Of a stretch of DNA of 64,000 nt, positions 25,101 through 36,600 are shown piece by piece. The stretch's first letter is position 1; each line of letters begins with the position of its first letter. The stretch comes from Blastomussa wellsi (Eukaryota; Cnidaria; Anthozoa; Scleractinia; Plerogyridae): NCBI GenBank assembly GCA_947652115.1, contig OX393565.1, positions 22,620,712 through 22,684,711 of the forward strand, read 5' to 3'. A program made the translations under genes and the position numbers. The notes beneath the pieces were generated by a model. That model ran no database searches and was not told the origin of the DNA. It saw only the letters and a program-made list of their open reading frames with translations.

Positions 25101-27238
25101 CGGGTGCTAACAACGGTATTTTTTTTGTCGCCTCGCAGTAATTGAAAACAATGAGATTTTATACAGAGACTATGTGGACATCAGCGTCGCGGTAGCCACG
25201 CCCAAGGTTTGTAAAACCCATGCTAGAAAATATTTTTGTGTTTAGCTTCAGTACAATCGAAAGAGTCTTGAAGCAATAACTTAGCCAAACCTCTTGTCTA
25301 TTAATGACCCTTTAAAACCAAAATTTGCCCAAACATGTAGAAGCCGTTTCGCCCTTAATTCACAGTTGCATTTTCAAACAGCCCTAAGAATTAAACGGAA
25401 GGAAGATCAATTTGGGGTATGTTTAGTACGCCTTAGATGCCGATAGAAGTGCTCCAAACTAAAGGAAACTGACTTAAAAACATTTAAACCTGTGGCTGTG
25501 GTTTTACTTCCTTGCAGGGCCTTGTTGTACCAGTAATTAGAAATGTCGAAGAAATGAACTACGCTGACATCGAAAAAGCAATCAATGTTCTGGGAGAGAA
25601 GGTATAGAAAGGTGTTAATTAATCCCCAAAGAGACTGTTTAGCGAATTAGTTTACTGGAGTTTTCACGCCGGCAAATAAGGTTTTAAGTTTGATTCACTG
25701 ACGTTATTTTCGGGACAAGTCAGTCATGTTCAACTAGGGTCACTGAGGCCGTACAAGAAAGTCAGTCAAAATGGATATTAGGCACTGGTCCCTATAGGGT
25801 GTGCTTCTTAGATCAACCTAATTACATATCCTTCAATTTGTTTTTATCTCCAAGGCACGAACAAATGAGCTTGCAATCGAAGACATGGACGGAGGAACGT
25901 TTACCATCTCCAATGGCGGAGTGTTCGGCTCCATGATGGGCACGCCTATCATTAACCCGCCCCAGTCTTCCATCCTGGGAATGCACGCCATTATCGACAG
26001 ACCGGTAGCTGTTAACGGAAAGGTGAGTTTTGCAGGGCTTTGATAGAGCGGTTAAATTCTCTCCATTGTCGAAAGTAGTTCTGCGTTTGCTTTGGTTTTG
26101 CATTACTTCGCGTAGTGATTGGTCTAAAAATCTCGTGCCACTTTTTCAACCAATCAGAAATAAAACCAAAACCAACGCGTGCACGTTTTCCCGCGCTTTG
26201 TGTCGGCTACGTGTAATGACTTCGAGTTTTGATTGGTTCACTGGATTGTCTCTCTCCTTTGTGATTGGCCAAAAGTAATCACTTTGGTTTTGGTTTTACG
26301 ACACTGACTCAATTGAAACTGGCTCTATTCTTTTCTGAATGAATGTTTGTAGTCATCAGTAGGTTATTTCCGAGTTGCCTTTGGTTCAAGTCGAGACCTC
26401 GTGTGTATATTGAACTATCATGAATAGGAGGTCGATTTGCATGAAATTAAACCTGCAGGTAATGAGTGGTTTCGCACAGAGATTCGTTTTGGCACATTTT
26501 AAAACAATTGTTTTCTGTTTGGGACTAGGTATTAAGAGGCTGGAGTTTAGTTGTTCTACTATTACGTTAATTTCGTCAGCTAGCGTTTTGGTGGTGAAGT
26601 GGTATGTTGGCCGCGGTGTTTTTATACATCGCATGGCCAACAGAGTAGTTTTTAATTGGCCATTTGCGACTTTTCTTTTTCCTCTGTTTCAAAGCGAGTC
26701 AAAGTGTGAACAGTTCATACTAAATTTTTTGTACCAGCGCGTTCATTTGAATGCAAACCAAACTCGTGTTCATATGGATGGTTTCGCACTTAGACTCGTT
26801 TTGAAATTGAGACATAAGGGAACTCGTAGATGGCCAGCTGACTACGAAAAATAATAAGCCTGATTCCATTTGCATTTTCCAAGGTCTGTAATTGCGTATA
26901 ACCAATTAGAAACCAAACTGAAACCCACCATGTCTTGGGTTAATTACGTTTTCGCGCGCTCGACGCATGGTGAATGCTCTGGTTAGTTGACAGAGTGCAC
27001 AAACTTTGGTTTTGGTTCTTCGAGCACTCTAACCAAACGTTCACTGAGCGTGTGTGTCCTTCGTAACAGCAGGTGACTATTTTTCTGTTGTCTTGTTCTG
27101 CAGGTGGAGATTCGACCCATGATGTACCTAGCCCTAACTTACGACCATCGTTTAATAGACGGCAGAGAAGCCGTGACGTTCCTCAGGAGAATCAAAGCAT
27201 CTGTGGAAGATCCGCATACTTTACTCTTGGACTTGTAA
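16181..27238 (+). CDS. DLST: Dihydrolipoyllysine succinyltransferase, E2 of 2-oxoglutarate dehydrogenase
   Basis: Transfers the succinyl group from lipoyl-lysine to CoA in the mitochondrial 2-oxoglutarate dehydrogenase complex. Fifteen exons join in frame: 16181-16261, 16338-16386, 16482-16527, 17922-17971, 18847-18924, 19774-19829, 20364-20472, 21606-21773, 22879-23000, 23640-23737, 23975-24105, 25139-25206, 25518-25601, 25855-26022, 27104-27238 (about 480 aa; vertebrate protein about 453). The first 70 residues are Arg/Ser-rich and lack early acidic residues, as in a mitochondrial presequence. The lipoyl domain starts near [15 protein letters not shown], with the lipoylated Lys in EIETDK (about 120). 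An Ala/Pro/Thr linker with a poly-Ala run follows, then the catalytic core beginning [14 protein letters not shown] and ending [12 protein letters not shown], with His451 and Asp455 as catalytic residues. Exon 2 may start at 16332 and exon 8 at 21633, both also in frame. Identification is certain. Confidence 0.97.
17108..17335. mobile_element. MITE of the CATTCTCGTCCCCAGAGG family (copy 1)
   Basis: Starts CATTCTCGTCCCCAGAGGC and ends with the inverse (CCTCGGGACGAGAATG). The interior has GGTCAGCAC and its mirror GTGCTGACC plus AACCAATCAGATTTG. Two clear relatives lie at 50346-50589 and 50815-51004. It is in DLST intron 3, with a diverged second copy just to the left. Confidence 0.7.
17440..17560 (+). 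repeat. Dispersed repeat: GGTTGAGTAGGGGGTAGAGG family
   Basis: A purine-rich block followed by GGATGACTTTTTTATAGG and AATATAACCTTGGTTAAAA. Nearly the same succession is at 39950-40090, and the inverse is at 10245-10365. Three copies in unrelated introns indicate an interspersed repeat. Confidence 0.6.
19059..19396. mobile_element. CAGGG-ended DNA element, 338 bp, in DLST intron
   Basis: The left end CAGGGCTCGAAATTAACG is mirrored by the right end GTTAAGTTCAAGCCCTG. The termini are nearly the same as those of the 688-bp element at 38994 (CAGGGTCCGAAATTAAC). Flanks are TTGTT and TAGTT, an imperfect 5-bp duplication. No ORF. Probably a hAT-like non-autonomous element. Confidence 0.65.
21340..21530 (-). 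repeat. tRNA-derived SINE, family C (Thr-like head)
   Basis: On the minus strand 21450-21526 reads as a tRNA-like module: a 7-bp acceptor pair GGCTTCA/TGAAGCC, D-arm GCTCAGTTGGTAGAGC and T-arm GGGTTCAAATCCC. The anticodon arm carries a TACA insertion and does not pair properly, so it is not a functional tRNA. A body follows that contains ATATCAAATAATTCATATAT. A second copy is at 60640-60880. It lies in DLST intron 7, just 5' of the exon beginning at 21606. Confidence 0.7.
23300..23427. repeat. Three 30-bp direct repeats closed into a hairpin
   Basis: The unit GGACTGCCAAAATCCTGAAT... (period exactly 30) starts at 23315, 23345 and 23375. The whole array is bracketed by inverted arms (TGGAGTTAGAGTTAAGGACT and its mirror at 23398-23427). 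Copies are identical by eye. It lies in DLST intron 9. Confidence 0.85.
24204..24716. mobile_element. pogo/Tigger-like non-autonomous element, TA-flanked
   Basis: Starts CAGTCAGCTCTCTCTTAACG and ends CTTAGAGAGAGTCGACTG, bordered by TA on both sides. Subterminal words GGACACCTCT and AGACGGACA recur several times at both ends. No transposase ORF. The length, termini and TA target fit the Tigger/pogo group of Tc1/mariner. Located in DLST intron 11. Confidence 0.75.
26030..26310. repeat. Dispersed repeat with TTTTGGTTTTACGACACT end
   Basis: Contains GTGATTGGT, AACCAATCA, TTTTCCCGCGCTTT, GGCTACGTGTAAT and TTTGGTTTTGGTTTTACGAC. Related copies: 26880-27050 (diverged), 45620-45860, 48900-49390 (partly inverted) and 50600-50770. 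Located in DLST intron 14. Unclassified. Confidence 0.55.
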
Positions 27239-27596
27239 CGTTCTACTTGATCGTGGCTTAAAATTATAGTCGATACTTTTCAATTTTAGCCCCAGTAAGA
27301 ACTTACTGTCCCATCGTAGTCTCCTTCGCAGCCGTTTTTTGGGATGTCACGTTTGGGGAGCGTTGCGTGACATGCCAAAAACCGGATGCAGAGGAGACTG
27401 GTCCCATCGCGGATAGGGAATTCTGATTTAAAAAGTCAGTCTCTCTTCCGCTACTCAAGGTGGCCAAACAGGAGGATTTCAGAATTTTATCATTGTATCT
27501 TGTTACTTGGGCTTTTCTCTTGAACGAGATTACTTCACAGACATTTAGCATCGACATTCTTAAGAAATGATGTAAAGTTTGCTCATTGAGCGATGA

Positions 27597-27602
27597 AATA
27601 AA
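27597..27602 (+). terminator. DLST polyadenylation signal
   Basis: AATAAA about 360 bp after the DLST stop codon; the first canonical signal downstream. Confidence 0.65.
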
Positions 27603-27739
27603 TCCTCGACAATGTATTTTGTGGAATGTCTCGGTTGCTAACTTCTCTTTCCCGCGCTAGATCCTATCCTATGGTTAAAGTAGTGTCAAAAAAAAAAATG
27701 TCAAATGAATGATTATAGTGGTCATGCACTTAGCTACAT

Positions 27740-27970
27740 CAAGCTAATTCTCAGACATGCCACTCAAACTGAGGGAAACAAATATTTTCAAATAAACATA
27801 ACAAGCTTGAAAATCCCAACTGGCGGGAGGCGGACCAGTTGGCTATATACAAGCATGACCGAGGAGTTGAACTAGGGTCCACCAAGAAACAACTCCAGCT
27901 AAGTGGTCAGAGCGGGACTTGAACCCGTGACCTCCGGATTTCAACTCGGCCACGCTGCCTCCACGTGTAG
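27740..27970 (-). repeat. tRNA-derived SINE, family B (Leu-like head)
   Basis: The minus strand shows GGCAGCGTGGCCGAGTTG (A-box-like) and GGGTTCAAGTCCCGC (B-box), followed by a body with CCAACTGG and GAAAATCCC words. A diverged copy with the same order is at 62790-62950. The shortened anticodon region rules out a functional tRNA. Confidence 0.65.
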
Positions 27971-28671
27971 CCGAAGCTTTTCATTTTGTGATCTACCTTA
28001 GTCTCCCGTAATCTCAACCATCCTTACTCCATTTCGGTCTACTGTTACCCCTTCGTTATCATCACTGATACAGTTGACCAGATGGGCATGGGCGGATCCA
28101 GGATTTTTTTATAGGGGGGGGGGGGGGTTCAAAGTTGAGTAACAATAGGCAACCTAGCCTGCGTCGCAGACGCACAAAACCGCCGGTATAGTGGACTATA
28201 CCGAGGATTGTGACACGTCCGGCTGCAACGCAGGCTTTTGGCAACCCTGTGGATGCGAGAATTTCAGCGTCAAAAAAGTAGTGAAAAAATCTGTCAGGGT
28301 AGGGGGGGAAAGTCCGGAACACCCCCCTCCCCTCTTTCATAAAGGTCACAGATGGAGATGATGTGTAGCTGACGATTGGACGTATAGCTGCGTGATAGCT
28401 CGATGTTCCGCTGGTGTAAGTCTCCAAAATTTGGAATCTTACGAGAAACGTATTAACGTACTCTACTGGACTGCATCAAGTGATCCCAGATCCGTTTTCC
28501 GTGTTCGGATGTCCTTGTTCGGTATTTGCCCTGGACAGCAATTTAACCTGTCAGCGGTCAACTCAGCACATGGCTCGTGTAAGCTTCATGTATAAAGTCT
28601 CCAGTGTACTCTTGCTGGAAAGTTGCGTTCATTTAATTTTAGTTTCATATAACTTTCCTTTCCTATATGAA

Positions 28672-31600
28672 ATGATTCACGGCTTAAATCCAAATGATCC
28701 CAGTCGCTGTAGACGCCGGCAAGATAGTGGATGGTCGTATCTCGTTTGTGCTTGCGCAACTTTCTGTCAGGCGATAAACATGGGGATCGTAATGAGCTTT
28801 GGAGTTCTTTTTCCAGTGATCATAAAACGGTTTAACTCAAGCAAACAAGAAACAGGTATTCACTTATCTATCTCAGTAGGCAGCGAGTCAAAAGTGATCC
28901 CAGGGAAAAGACGTTGAGTAAAAAAGTAGCTAAAAGTGGAGACTTCTGACCATTTTGGTGGAGTTCTAACAAAATTGTAGTAAAGGGGTCATTAAAGAAT
29001 TTAATTTGAGGCTCTTAAGGGCCATTCCACTTCATACCCACCCCACTGTACCACCACCCCCCCCCCCCCTTGTATTTGAGATTTCCTGAATAGGCTTCAA
29101 AAGTAAATATTGGATGGCTATAAAGGACAGATTACTAAACATGCTTTTAGTTGATTATCAGGCTGGAGCTTATCTCGGTTTGCTTCTAAACCCCCCCCCT
29201 CGGATGGGATGTTAGTCCACCACAGGGTTACCCCCAGCGTTAAATTTGATGGTACCCATAATTTTTTATATACACCTGGGTGGAGATAGGCAATGTGAGG
29301 GTAAAGTGTCTTGCCCAAGAATACGATGCATTGTGCCAGCCAAGGCTCAATACAGGATACCAACGAATTTAATGCTGGGTGGGTAACCCTGTGGTGGACT
29401 AACATCCCATCTGGGGGGGGGGGGATAAGCTCCAGCCTGATAGGGACACTAGGCTTAAATGCAGACAGGCCACTATGCCTACCACTAACATGAAAGAGAA
29501 TACAATCAAGCTTCAATCCATGTAAATTTCACTCGTTACTGGTATATATTGATTTACATTTTCGCATCTCTTTTATTTATAGCCTGGATAGGTTCCCTGG
29601 CATCATCTCTTGTTTTTTTTGCCAGTCCCGTAGCTGGTCGCTTGTCAGAGAAATTAAACTGCCGTTATGTCACTGTAATTGGAGCTGTGACGTCTATGGT
29701 GGGGCTCATTTCATCATCGTTCTCTAACCATATCATCGTTTACTACTTCACCTATGGTTTGCTGGTTGGGTTTGGTAGCAGCTGCACTCGCACATCAAGC
29801 TTTCTTGTGGTAGCAAAATATTTTCATAAAAGGAAGCCATTTGCCACAGGGATACTATCGGCTGGTGCTGGTCTGGGATTGTTTGTGCTAGCACCAGCAA
29901 TTCAAGCTTTGTTAAACAATTTTGATTTAGAGGTCACTTTAAGAATCCTGGCAGGAATTGTCTTTGTCAGTGGGTTTTCAGCAATGGCTTATGACCCTAA
30001 TGTGGAAGGGGGTGATAACCAATATGGTTCAACCTTAGAGTTGGAAGAAGAGGATTCTCGCATAGGAAAAGCTAAGATAGTGGACTGTTCTGTGTGGGTA
30101 GTACCTGCTTTCACTGTCTTTGCTCTGGCAAATATGATGGATTCCTTAGGATCTTCTGTTACTCGTATTCATCTGGTAAGTATATAGGTCTGTGTATATG
30201 TCATTAACCTCCATGTGGCACAAAAGTGGATGGTTGCATATTTTGGATATTAATTTGCTACCATTCATTAAAATTATTGTATCTGTTCCAAGAGGCAGTT
30301 TTCCAGCTGCAGCAAACTTGTGGAAAACTGAACTTCAAGGAGAGGAGATAACTGATTCAGATTAGAAATAAACCGTCCAGCCATTTTTCAAGTTCTGAAT
30401 GGAGCTTCATATTGCAAACCCAAAAATACAAGAGCCTGAAATTTTAGACCCAAAACATACCTGGTGTCAAAGTTTCCTACCCTAAAAACTACAAGAGTTT
30501 AATACCCCAATATAGATTTACGGTATTCAATCAAACAGACTCGTGTGACCCAAAAAATACAGTTGCTTCAATTTTAAGACCTAACAAAACATGTGACTGG
30601 AAATACCTAGCGTGTCAATTTTCAACCCAAAAATTAAAATACGTCGGACCCCCTCCATCATGCAAGTACCCCCCCCCCCCCCTGGGCCTAATGGTTAGTG
30701 TGCTGGACTGTGGATTAAATAGTCTGGGGCCATTGCACTGTGTTCTTGGGCACAACACTACCAATAAAAGGGTACCAGCAAATTTTTGGGGTGACCTGAC
30801 AGAATCCTAAAAGAGAAACCGGCAATTAGCCATTTTCTAAATGAGTAGAAGATTGGGTGCAAAGGCCTAAAATCGATTGGGTTGAATCCTACCAAATGAA
30901 AGAACATTCAAGTTTTAGGCAAATTGTGAAATTTGAGCATGATTGGAGAAAAGGGAAGTCATTGGCAGTGTACTATGTCTGTGTTTAAAGGAGCAGTGTC
31001 ACGGTATTTGAAGTCATTTTCCCAATTGCCTTCAATTTGAAGGAAATCTAAGAGTTTTCTAATGCCGAAAAACACCAACGAGATAATAAAATGCTGAAAT
31101 TATACAAGGATTGTTTCGAATGACAACGATATAGACCGATTACAAACAACAAACTTGAAAACACTTGCCAGTTTTTTCAAGATGAGTTTCCGTGACGTAG
31201 CTCCTTTAACCCAATAACACTCAAATTAATGTAATAAACATATTAATGTTGGAATGCTCTTTCCGGCAACAGGCTTAATTTTTCGATTGAATTGGTTTTA
31301 AATATATTCGTCCCCAGTTCTCTGGTTGTTTAGAAAATGGCTAATGAACTAACAGTCCATCCTGGGGGAGTAGAAATACTACGAAGCCACTTCATGTTCT
31401 ACAGAAAATAGTCATAGTTCAGAGCCGGAAGCTATTTGGGCTTAAAAATCTTTAATTTACTTTTTTTCTTTTCTCTCATTTCACCTTCTGTCAGGGGTTA
31501 TTTGCCATGCTTGGCTGTGTAATGATTACGCTTGTACATGTCTATTACTCTCACTGATTATTTCAGGTGAATTATTCAGAAGAACAGGGCATCTCATCTG

Positions 31601-32979
31601 ACAACTCCTCAAGATTACTGATGTTCTACGGTCTTGCGTCATGCATCTCAAGATTATTAGCAGGACGTGTGTGTGATCTAAAATGTATCAACCCGCACTT
31701 TGTTTTTCAACTCGGTGGCTGTGTTAGTGGTGTATCTGTTCTTCTAGTCGCTGTGGCTCGACGCTATCTTCCTTTTCTATTATGCAGTATCTTTATTGGT
31801 CTGGGAAATGGTGTCATTGTCACCACAGGCAATCTGATCTTTTTGACTTGTGTGGATGTGAAAAGGAGAGCGTCAGCATTTGGGCTGGCAAACTGCTTAA
31901 GTTCCTTTGCTACAGCTTCAGCTCCCCCATTTGCTGGTAGGTTAATAATTTATGATAATTAATTCACAGTGATTTAATATCACTGGGCTGAGTTATTCAA
32001 AGTATGAATCATAAAACTGATGATCTTGAGTTCAATTTTTGAACTTTTCAGTGAGATTTTTTGTACAAGTCATAGTCCTGTCCTCCAGTTGTTGGCTGTG
32101 GCGGCCCTTTGCGGAGCCCCTTGGCAATAGAAATTGGAAAAGAACCATGTAGTTTATTTTTCATGGTCAAAACAGCTAGGTGCATGGTTTGCAGGCACAT
32201 GTGCTCTGCATACAACAATGAACAATGCAATCACCCGCAGCCATGCTCCAGAAATAGATCGACCTGGTTAATGTTACTTAGGTTAACATAAGCTTACATC
32301 TTTGATGTTGGACATCTATGTTATGGTCAACTGACAGCTGTCAAAGCAAGTTATCTGCTGACCAGTATCACATGACCATATTGTGGGCTCAGGTTTAGAG
32401 CTCATCGAAGTCACGTTTTTTTTTAAGTTGACTGCTGACTAAGTACCAGGTAATGGTTTTCCATTGGATTGTGGGCTGAAGTCCAAATGTTTCTAGGCTA
32501 GGGTTCTGACAGGGTTTTGTAATGCTTCATGCTCATCCTCAGTGGAATTTCTGTCATTCGAGTTGAAGATTAATTCTGATTTATTTTGCTTCTGTGAAAT
32601 CTTTTTACACTGATTGCGTTTGCTAGTATTTTCAATAAGAGCGTTTTCAAGAATTGTCAAGAACTATAAAAAATATGGAGATCTGCTTTAAGCGTTGGTT
32701 AAATCAATATAATTATGATATTACTATGATAATTTTGATAAATTAAAAAGAAACTTAAAGCAGAGTTGAGTTGTAATCTGCTTCCTGTTTCTAGGTTTTC
32801 TTGCCGATGAATTAGAGTCCTATGCATCTGCATTCTATCTGGCGGGTGGTGTGCTGCTCCTCTGTGCTGTCCTGCCATTTGTACTTCTCTGCATTAAAAG
32901 GAACAGAAATCATGAACATGATGAGATGATGGCTGTGGAAGAGGATGAGAAAATTCAGAATTGTGTGTCTGCCTGCTAG
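28672..32979 (+). CDS. Monocarboxylate transporter-like protein (SLC16/MFS), copy A
   Basis: A plasma-membrane-type major facilitator with about 12 membrane segments, 443 aa, from four exons: 28672-28855, 29583-30175, 31567-31936, 32795-32979 (phases 1, 0, 1). SLC16 hallmarks are visible: the first-helix motif DSGWSYLVCACATF, ASPVAGRLSEK between helices 2 and 3, YFHKRKPFATGILSAGAG at helix 5, and an Arg in helix 8 (ASCISRLLAGRVCD) at the position that binds substrate and proton in MCT1. FLADE opens the last exon and a short acidic cytoplasmic tail ends the protein. Upstream sequence is open in frame, so an earlier ATG (28569) cannot be excluded, but the motif spacing fits 28672. The substrate cannot be read from sequence; lactate, ketone bodies, amino acids and thyroid hormones are all known for the family. 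Copy B is at 59962-63704. Confidence 0.9.
29150..29450. repeat. Head-to-head pair of family A SINEs in SLC16-A intron 1
   Basis: 29150-29345 is a minus-oriented copy (ATCAGGCTGGAGCTTATC, GGTGGAGATAGGCAATGTG) and 29346-29450 a plus-oriented copy (GGGTAACCCTGTGGTGGAC, GATAAGCTCCAGCCTGAT). They are mirror images around 29343, forming a palindrome that yields matching false ORFs on both strands. Confidence 0.65.
30685..30800 (+). repeat. SINE-like repeat, family A head and partial body
   Basis: GGGCCTAATGGTTAGTGTGC, then CTGGACTGTGGAT, GTGTTCTTGGGCACAACA and GGGTACCAGCAAATTT. It is preceded by a poly-C run. More of the body (ATCCTGGGGGAGTAGAAAT) reappears at 31355-31440, after the TTAA element 30989-31205 and unrelated sequence. 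Confidence 0.6.
30989..31205. mobile_element. TTAA-flanked MITE (AGGAGCAGTGTCACG termini), copy 1
   Basis: Flanked by TTAA on both sides. Ends AGGAGCAGTGTCACGG and CGTGACGTAGCTCCT are inverted. The interior matches 34817-35041 closely (TTTTCTAATGCCGAAAAACA, GGATTGTTTCGAATGACAA). TTAA targets are typical of piggyBac-like and Kolobok-like elements; no ORF. Confidence 0.75.
32280..32460 (+). repeat. Dispersed repeat: GCTTACATCTTTG family
   Basis: AAGCTTACATCTTTGATG, ATCTATGTTATGGTCAACTG, ACAGCTGTCAAAGC, GCTGACCAGTATCACATGAC and GAGCTCATCGAAGTCACG. Same order of words as 15640-15790 and 61060-61190. It lies in intron 3 of SLC16-like copy A. Confidence 0.6.
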
Positions 32980-33632
32980 AACCAAAACTGCATGCTGAAT
33001 AAATCACACTAAGTCATATACTTTATTTATACATTCGGCTGCAGATAAAATAAAATGGCCTTAGTACCTTACTTCCCGTGTTTTACTTGTTGTCTGTACT
33101 ACACTTACTTTGCAGATTCTTGGCGATTTAGGCGAGTTATTGTTCCCTTTGTTCTCCGCTCCAAAGAAGAGAAGTGGAGAACCGCACAAAAAGAAGATTG
33201 CAATGTACAACAATTACCATACACGATTTTAAAGTAATTTAAACATGCTGCTTTTAAAGGGCCCTTGTCAGCCTCCACCATTTTCGATGAAATTGAAATA
33301 ATGGAAATTGTATGGTGAGTTATGTCACTGGAAGTGTTTAAATTACTTTTGGCAAGTTTCCCATTTGGTAACTGTGATTAGAATTTAATCAATGGCATTC
33401 ATCTTGATTTTAAATTTTAAAGCCAGCTATAAATACGCGATTCTTTTAAAACTCTTGTTGAATTAAATGGTTAAATATTACACGCAAGTCAAAATTTAAG
33501 GTGGCTCTAAAATTCATGTACAGACACAAGGCACATAGACAATTGAATACGTTTAATCTCTCTCTCTGCCATAAAATTCATTTCAATAATTACAAAATTC
33601 TACAAGATTTGTTATGATTGTTATTAGCAATC
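32980..33632. other. Convergent intergenic region (SLC16-A / CCDC167)
   Basis: Contains AATAAA at 32998-33003 for SLC16-A and an inverse ATTAAA at 33552-33557 that could end CCDC167 on the minus strand. From 33257 runs a copy of the AGGGMCC...AGTCAGCC repeat related to the MITE at 43521. No gene was seen. Confidence 0.5.
32998..33003 (+). terminator. Polyadenylation signal of SLC16-like copy A
   Basis: AATAAA 19 bp after the TAG stop; a further AATAAA-containing stretch is at about 33048. Confidence 0.6.
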
Positions 33633-36600
33633 TCAGCTGCTTATGAGCAGGTAACCAAGAACAAAAAGAGCAAGGATTGCCACAGATACAGCCATGGATT
33701 TTCTGTTTTCTTTACGTAGAGTTCCCAGGTACCTCTCTGTAAGTAAAACAAATTAAGAAAATGAAGGTCAAAAGTCACATTTTAAAATGAGGATACAATT
33801 TTTCCTGCTTTGTCAAGGCACATTTCAATATCAAACATCCATCTACGTTTAGTCAGTAAATCTCTCATATGGTAACTTATAATGAGCTGTTACCATGTTA
33901 CCAGTAAGAATTGGGTATGAATGACTAAAACTGATTGCCACATGACAGAGCATCCGATCCAAGCATTAGTTAAATTGTGAAATTTGAGTGTGATTAGAGG
34001 AAAGGGAAGTCAATGCATATAATATGGTGGCTCTTCGAAAATCCCTGAAACAAGAGAGTTAAGTATGGAATGGGCTTGCTGGTAAAAGGACACAAGCGAT
34101 GTTTAGCTAAAAGTAAAAGTTTAAAGTGAGCATTATATCTCATAAACGAAGCAGGAACCAGCGAAAATAAACACCGAACAGTGTTTTACACATAAAAACA
34201 AACCAGCATGCAAAATCTGGAGCTGTTTTGGCAATGTTCATATTAAGGCAAAACCGCTAGGGGACGTTCTTGCATGCAGCCTTCACTTATTCAGCCCGCA
34301 TGGCAGGTGGTTCGAAAGGGAAGGGAGAAGTTTCCTTGCTTGCCTTTCAAACTGCCTGCTACACAGACTAATGTCTATAATAATTATACTAACCGGCTAT
34401 TCTATCCTATTCTAATCTCTTCACATACCCTACTCTATTCTATTCGACTGTAATTGTGTTTAACAACAATAAATAAATGCTCTCACCATGCTCTTTGATT
34501 TCCTCTTTTAATTGCTTTAGTTTATTCACCAATTTATCCCTAAGAATATACAAGGAAGCAGGCAGTTACGTGGTTTTGCAGATATTGTATTTAACCAAAT
34601 GACAAAAAAGTAAAGACAATACACAATACCTAATATATCACAGCACGGCAGCTAATCTGGTAGTTAGCATTCTATCACAAAAAGCTGATTGGCTACGCTA
34701 TACTCAATATCTATTCTGTTGTAGAAAGTGAGTAGCGGTTGCCAACTGAATGGACGGCTGCTGCTTTGTGTTTGTGAAGTGTTTTCAGTGTCTGAAGATT
34801 TGGATAATCTTGTTAAAGGAGCAGTGTCACGATATTTATAGTCATTTTCTCATTTACTTTCAAATTGAAGAAAATCCAAAAGTAAGGGTTTTCTAACGCC
34901 AAAAAGCACCAACGGAGTAATGAAATCCCGAAATTATACAAGGATTGCTTCGAATGACAAAAATATAGACTGGTTACAAACGACAAACTAGAAAAAACTT
35001 GCCAGTTTTTTTCAAGATGAGTTGTCCGTGACGTAGCTCCTTAAAGTTTTAAACTGCTCGTGGAGTTATTCTAAAACAAGATTATTCCCTGTTGATTTCT
35101 ATTTTGTGATAGTTGATTTGGGCTTTGTCATCATCAACTATCATGTAATAGAAAATAAGCACAAGAAATTGATTGTGGCTCATCTGGTTTGTTTGGCAAG
35201 GTTCACTCTGCGATCTTGGCCTAATGGTTAGTGTGCTGGACTCTGGATAAGATGGTCCAGGTTTGATCCATGGCCGGGGTAGCCTCCTACGCAGGTGTTC
35301 TTTTCCTCGTCATACAATATTCCTCCCAATGGCATCTGCTGAAACGTACAGCAAATTCCTTTTCCATTGTTACTAAAATCAGCTGGAGGTCACATGAAGA
35401 TGACTACTTGAACCAATCGGTGCTAACTCATTAAGTCTGCTGGGGTTTTCTTGTGTTTATTCAACACGTACGGAAAAAGGCATCAAAATCCTTGCCCATT
35501 CCTTAGAAGAAACTCCAAACAGTTGATGGAAAAGATTATTTCCTCCATAGCCTTTAGAGTGATGGCAAATTTTCAGCTCGGTAAATTTAATGTGAAAGAT
35601 TAATTAATCAACTTGACACGAGCATGGGACAAAGAAATGTGGAAATGAGAGTGATGGCAAATTTTCATTTTCATTTCATCATGATGATAGCGACATTGCT
35701 GATCCCAGCAGTATGTGGGACGCGTGTCACATAAGAACTCAGTAAAAATGACCTAGCTCTCCATGAGTTCTCATAGCTCAGTGGATAGAGCGCCCGCCCG
35801 GTATTCGGGAGGTCATGGGTTCGATTCCTGTCGGGGACTCAGAATTTTTCCCTGTCCCATGCTCGTGTCATATTGATTAATTAATCTTTCACATTAAATT
35901 TACCGAGCTGAAAATTTGCCATCACTCTCATTTCCACAATTCAGAAAAATGTTACATTGAAAATAAAAGAGTAAACCTCAAAGTGAGATGAAGCAAAATG
36001 GCCACAGTAACATCACCCTGTCTGTTGTAGCCTTCCGAGATCAGTTGCATCCATGTTTTTTGCTGATACAAAACACATAAAACTTCTTAAAGAAAAGTGC
36101 GCTGTGGTCGGTCTATGTAAAAAAGCTGTTTGTTTCAGAAGATGTTCATTGGGAGGAATACTGCATGACGAGCAAAAGAATGTCTGCATAGGAACCTGGA
36201 GGCTACGGCTGGGGCACTGCATTGAGTTCTTAGGCAAGACACTTTACTCACACAGTGCCTCTCTTCACCCAGGTGTATAAATGGGTACTGGCGAATTTAC
36301 TGCTGGGGGTAACCCTGTGATGGACTAGCATCCCATCCAGGGGGAGTAGAATAGTCTGTCACTTCATGCTAACGAAACCGGGATAAGCTCCAGCATGATG
36401 GGCCAATGACTCTTTTGCAGACTTTATCCCACTCGGTGGTCTGGGTGGTCTCAGCGGTCTGGGCAAAATGAGTTTAGGTGTGGACAAATTTCGTTCTGGG
36501 CGAAACCCCACACACACTGGTGGGTTTGAATTTGCTTGTACGTCCGAGGGTTGACATGTATCTCTTTCTATGTATTACCTTTCACCATCTGACATTTTCT

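Larger units (their letters stand above)
27239..28671. other. DLST 3' UTR and intergenic region
   Basis: DLST 3' UTR up to an AATAAA at 27597-27602. It is followed by a tRNA-derived SINE (27740-27970), a C/G-rich block with a poly-G run at about 28117-28130, and the upstream region of the first SLC16-like gene. No other gene was seen. Confidence 0.6.

Noticed and set aside
28062..28427. 121-codon ORF with a Pro run
   Set aside because: It spans poly-G/poly-C tracts in intergenic DNA; composition is low-complexity.
29118..29516. 132-codon minus ORF and 60-codon plus ORF
   Set aside because: They are products of an inverted pair of SINE copies.
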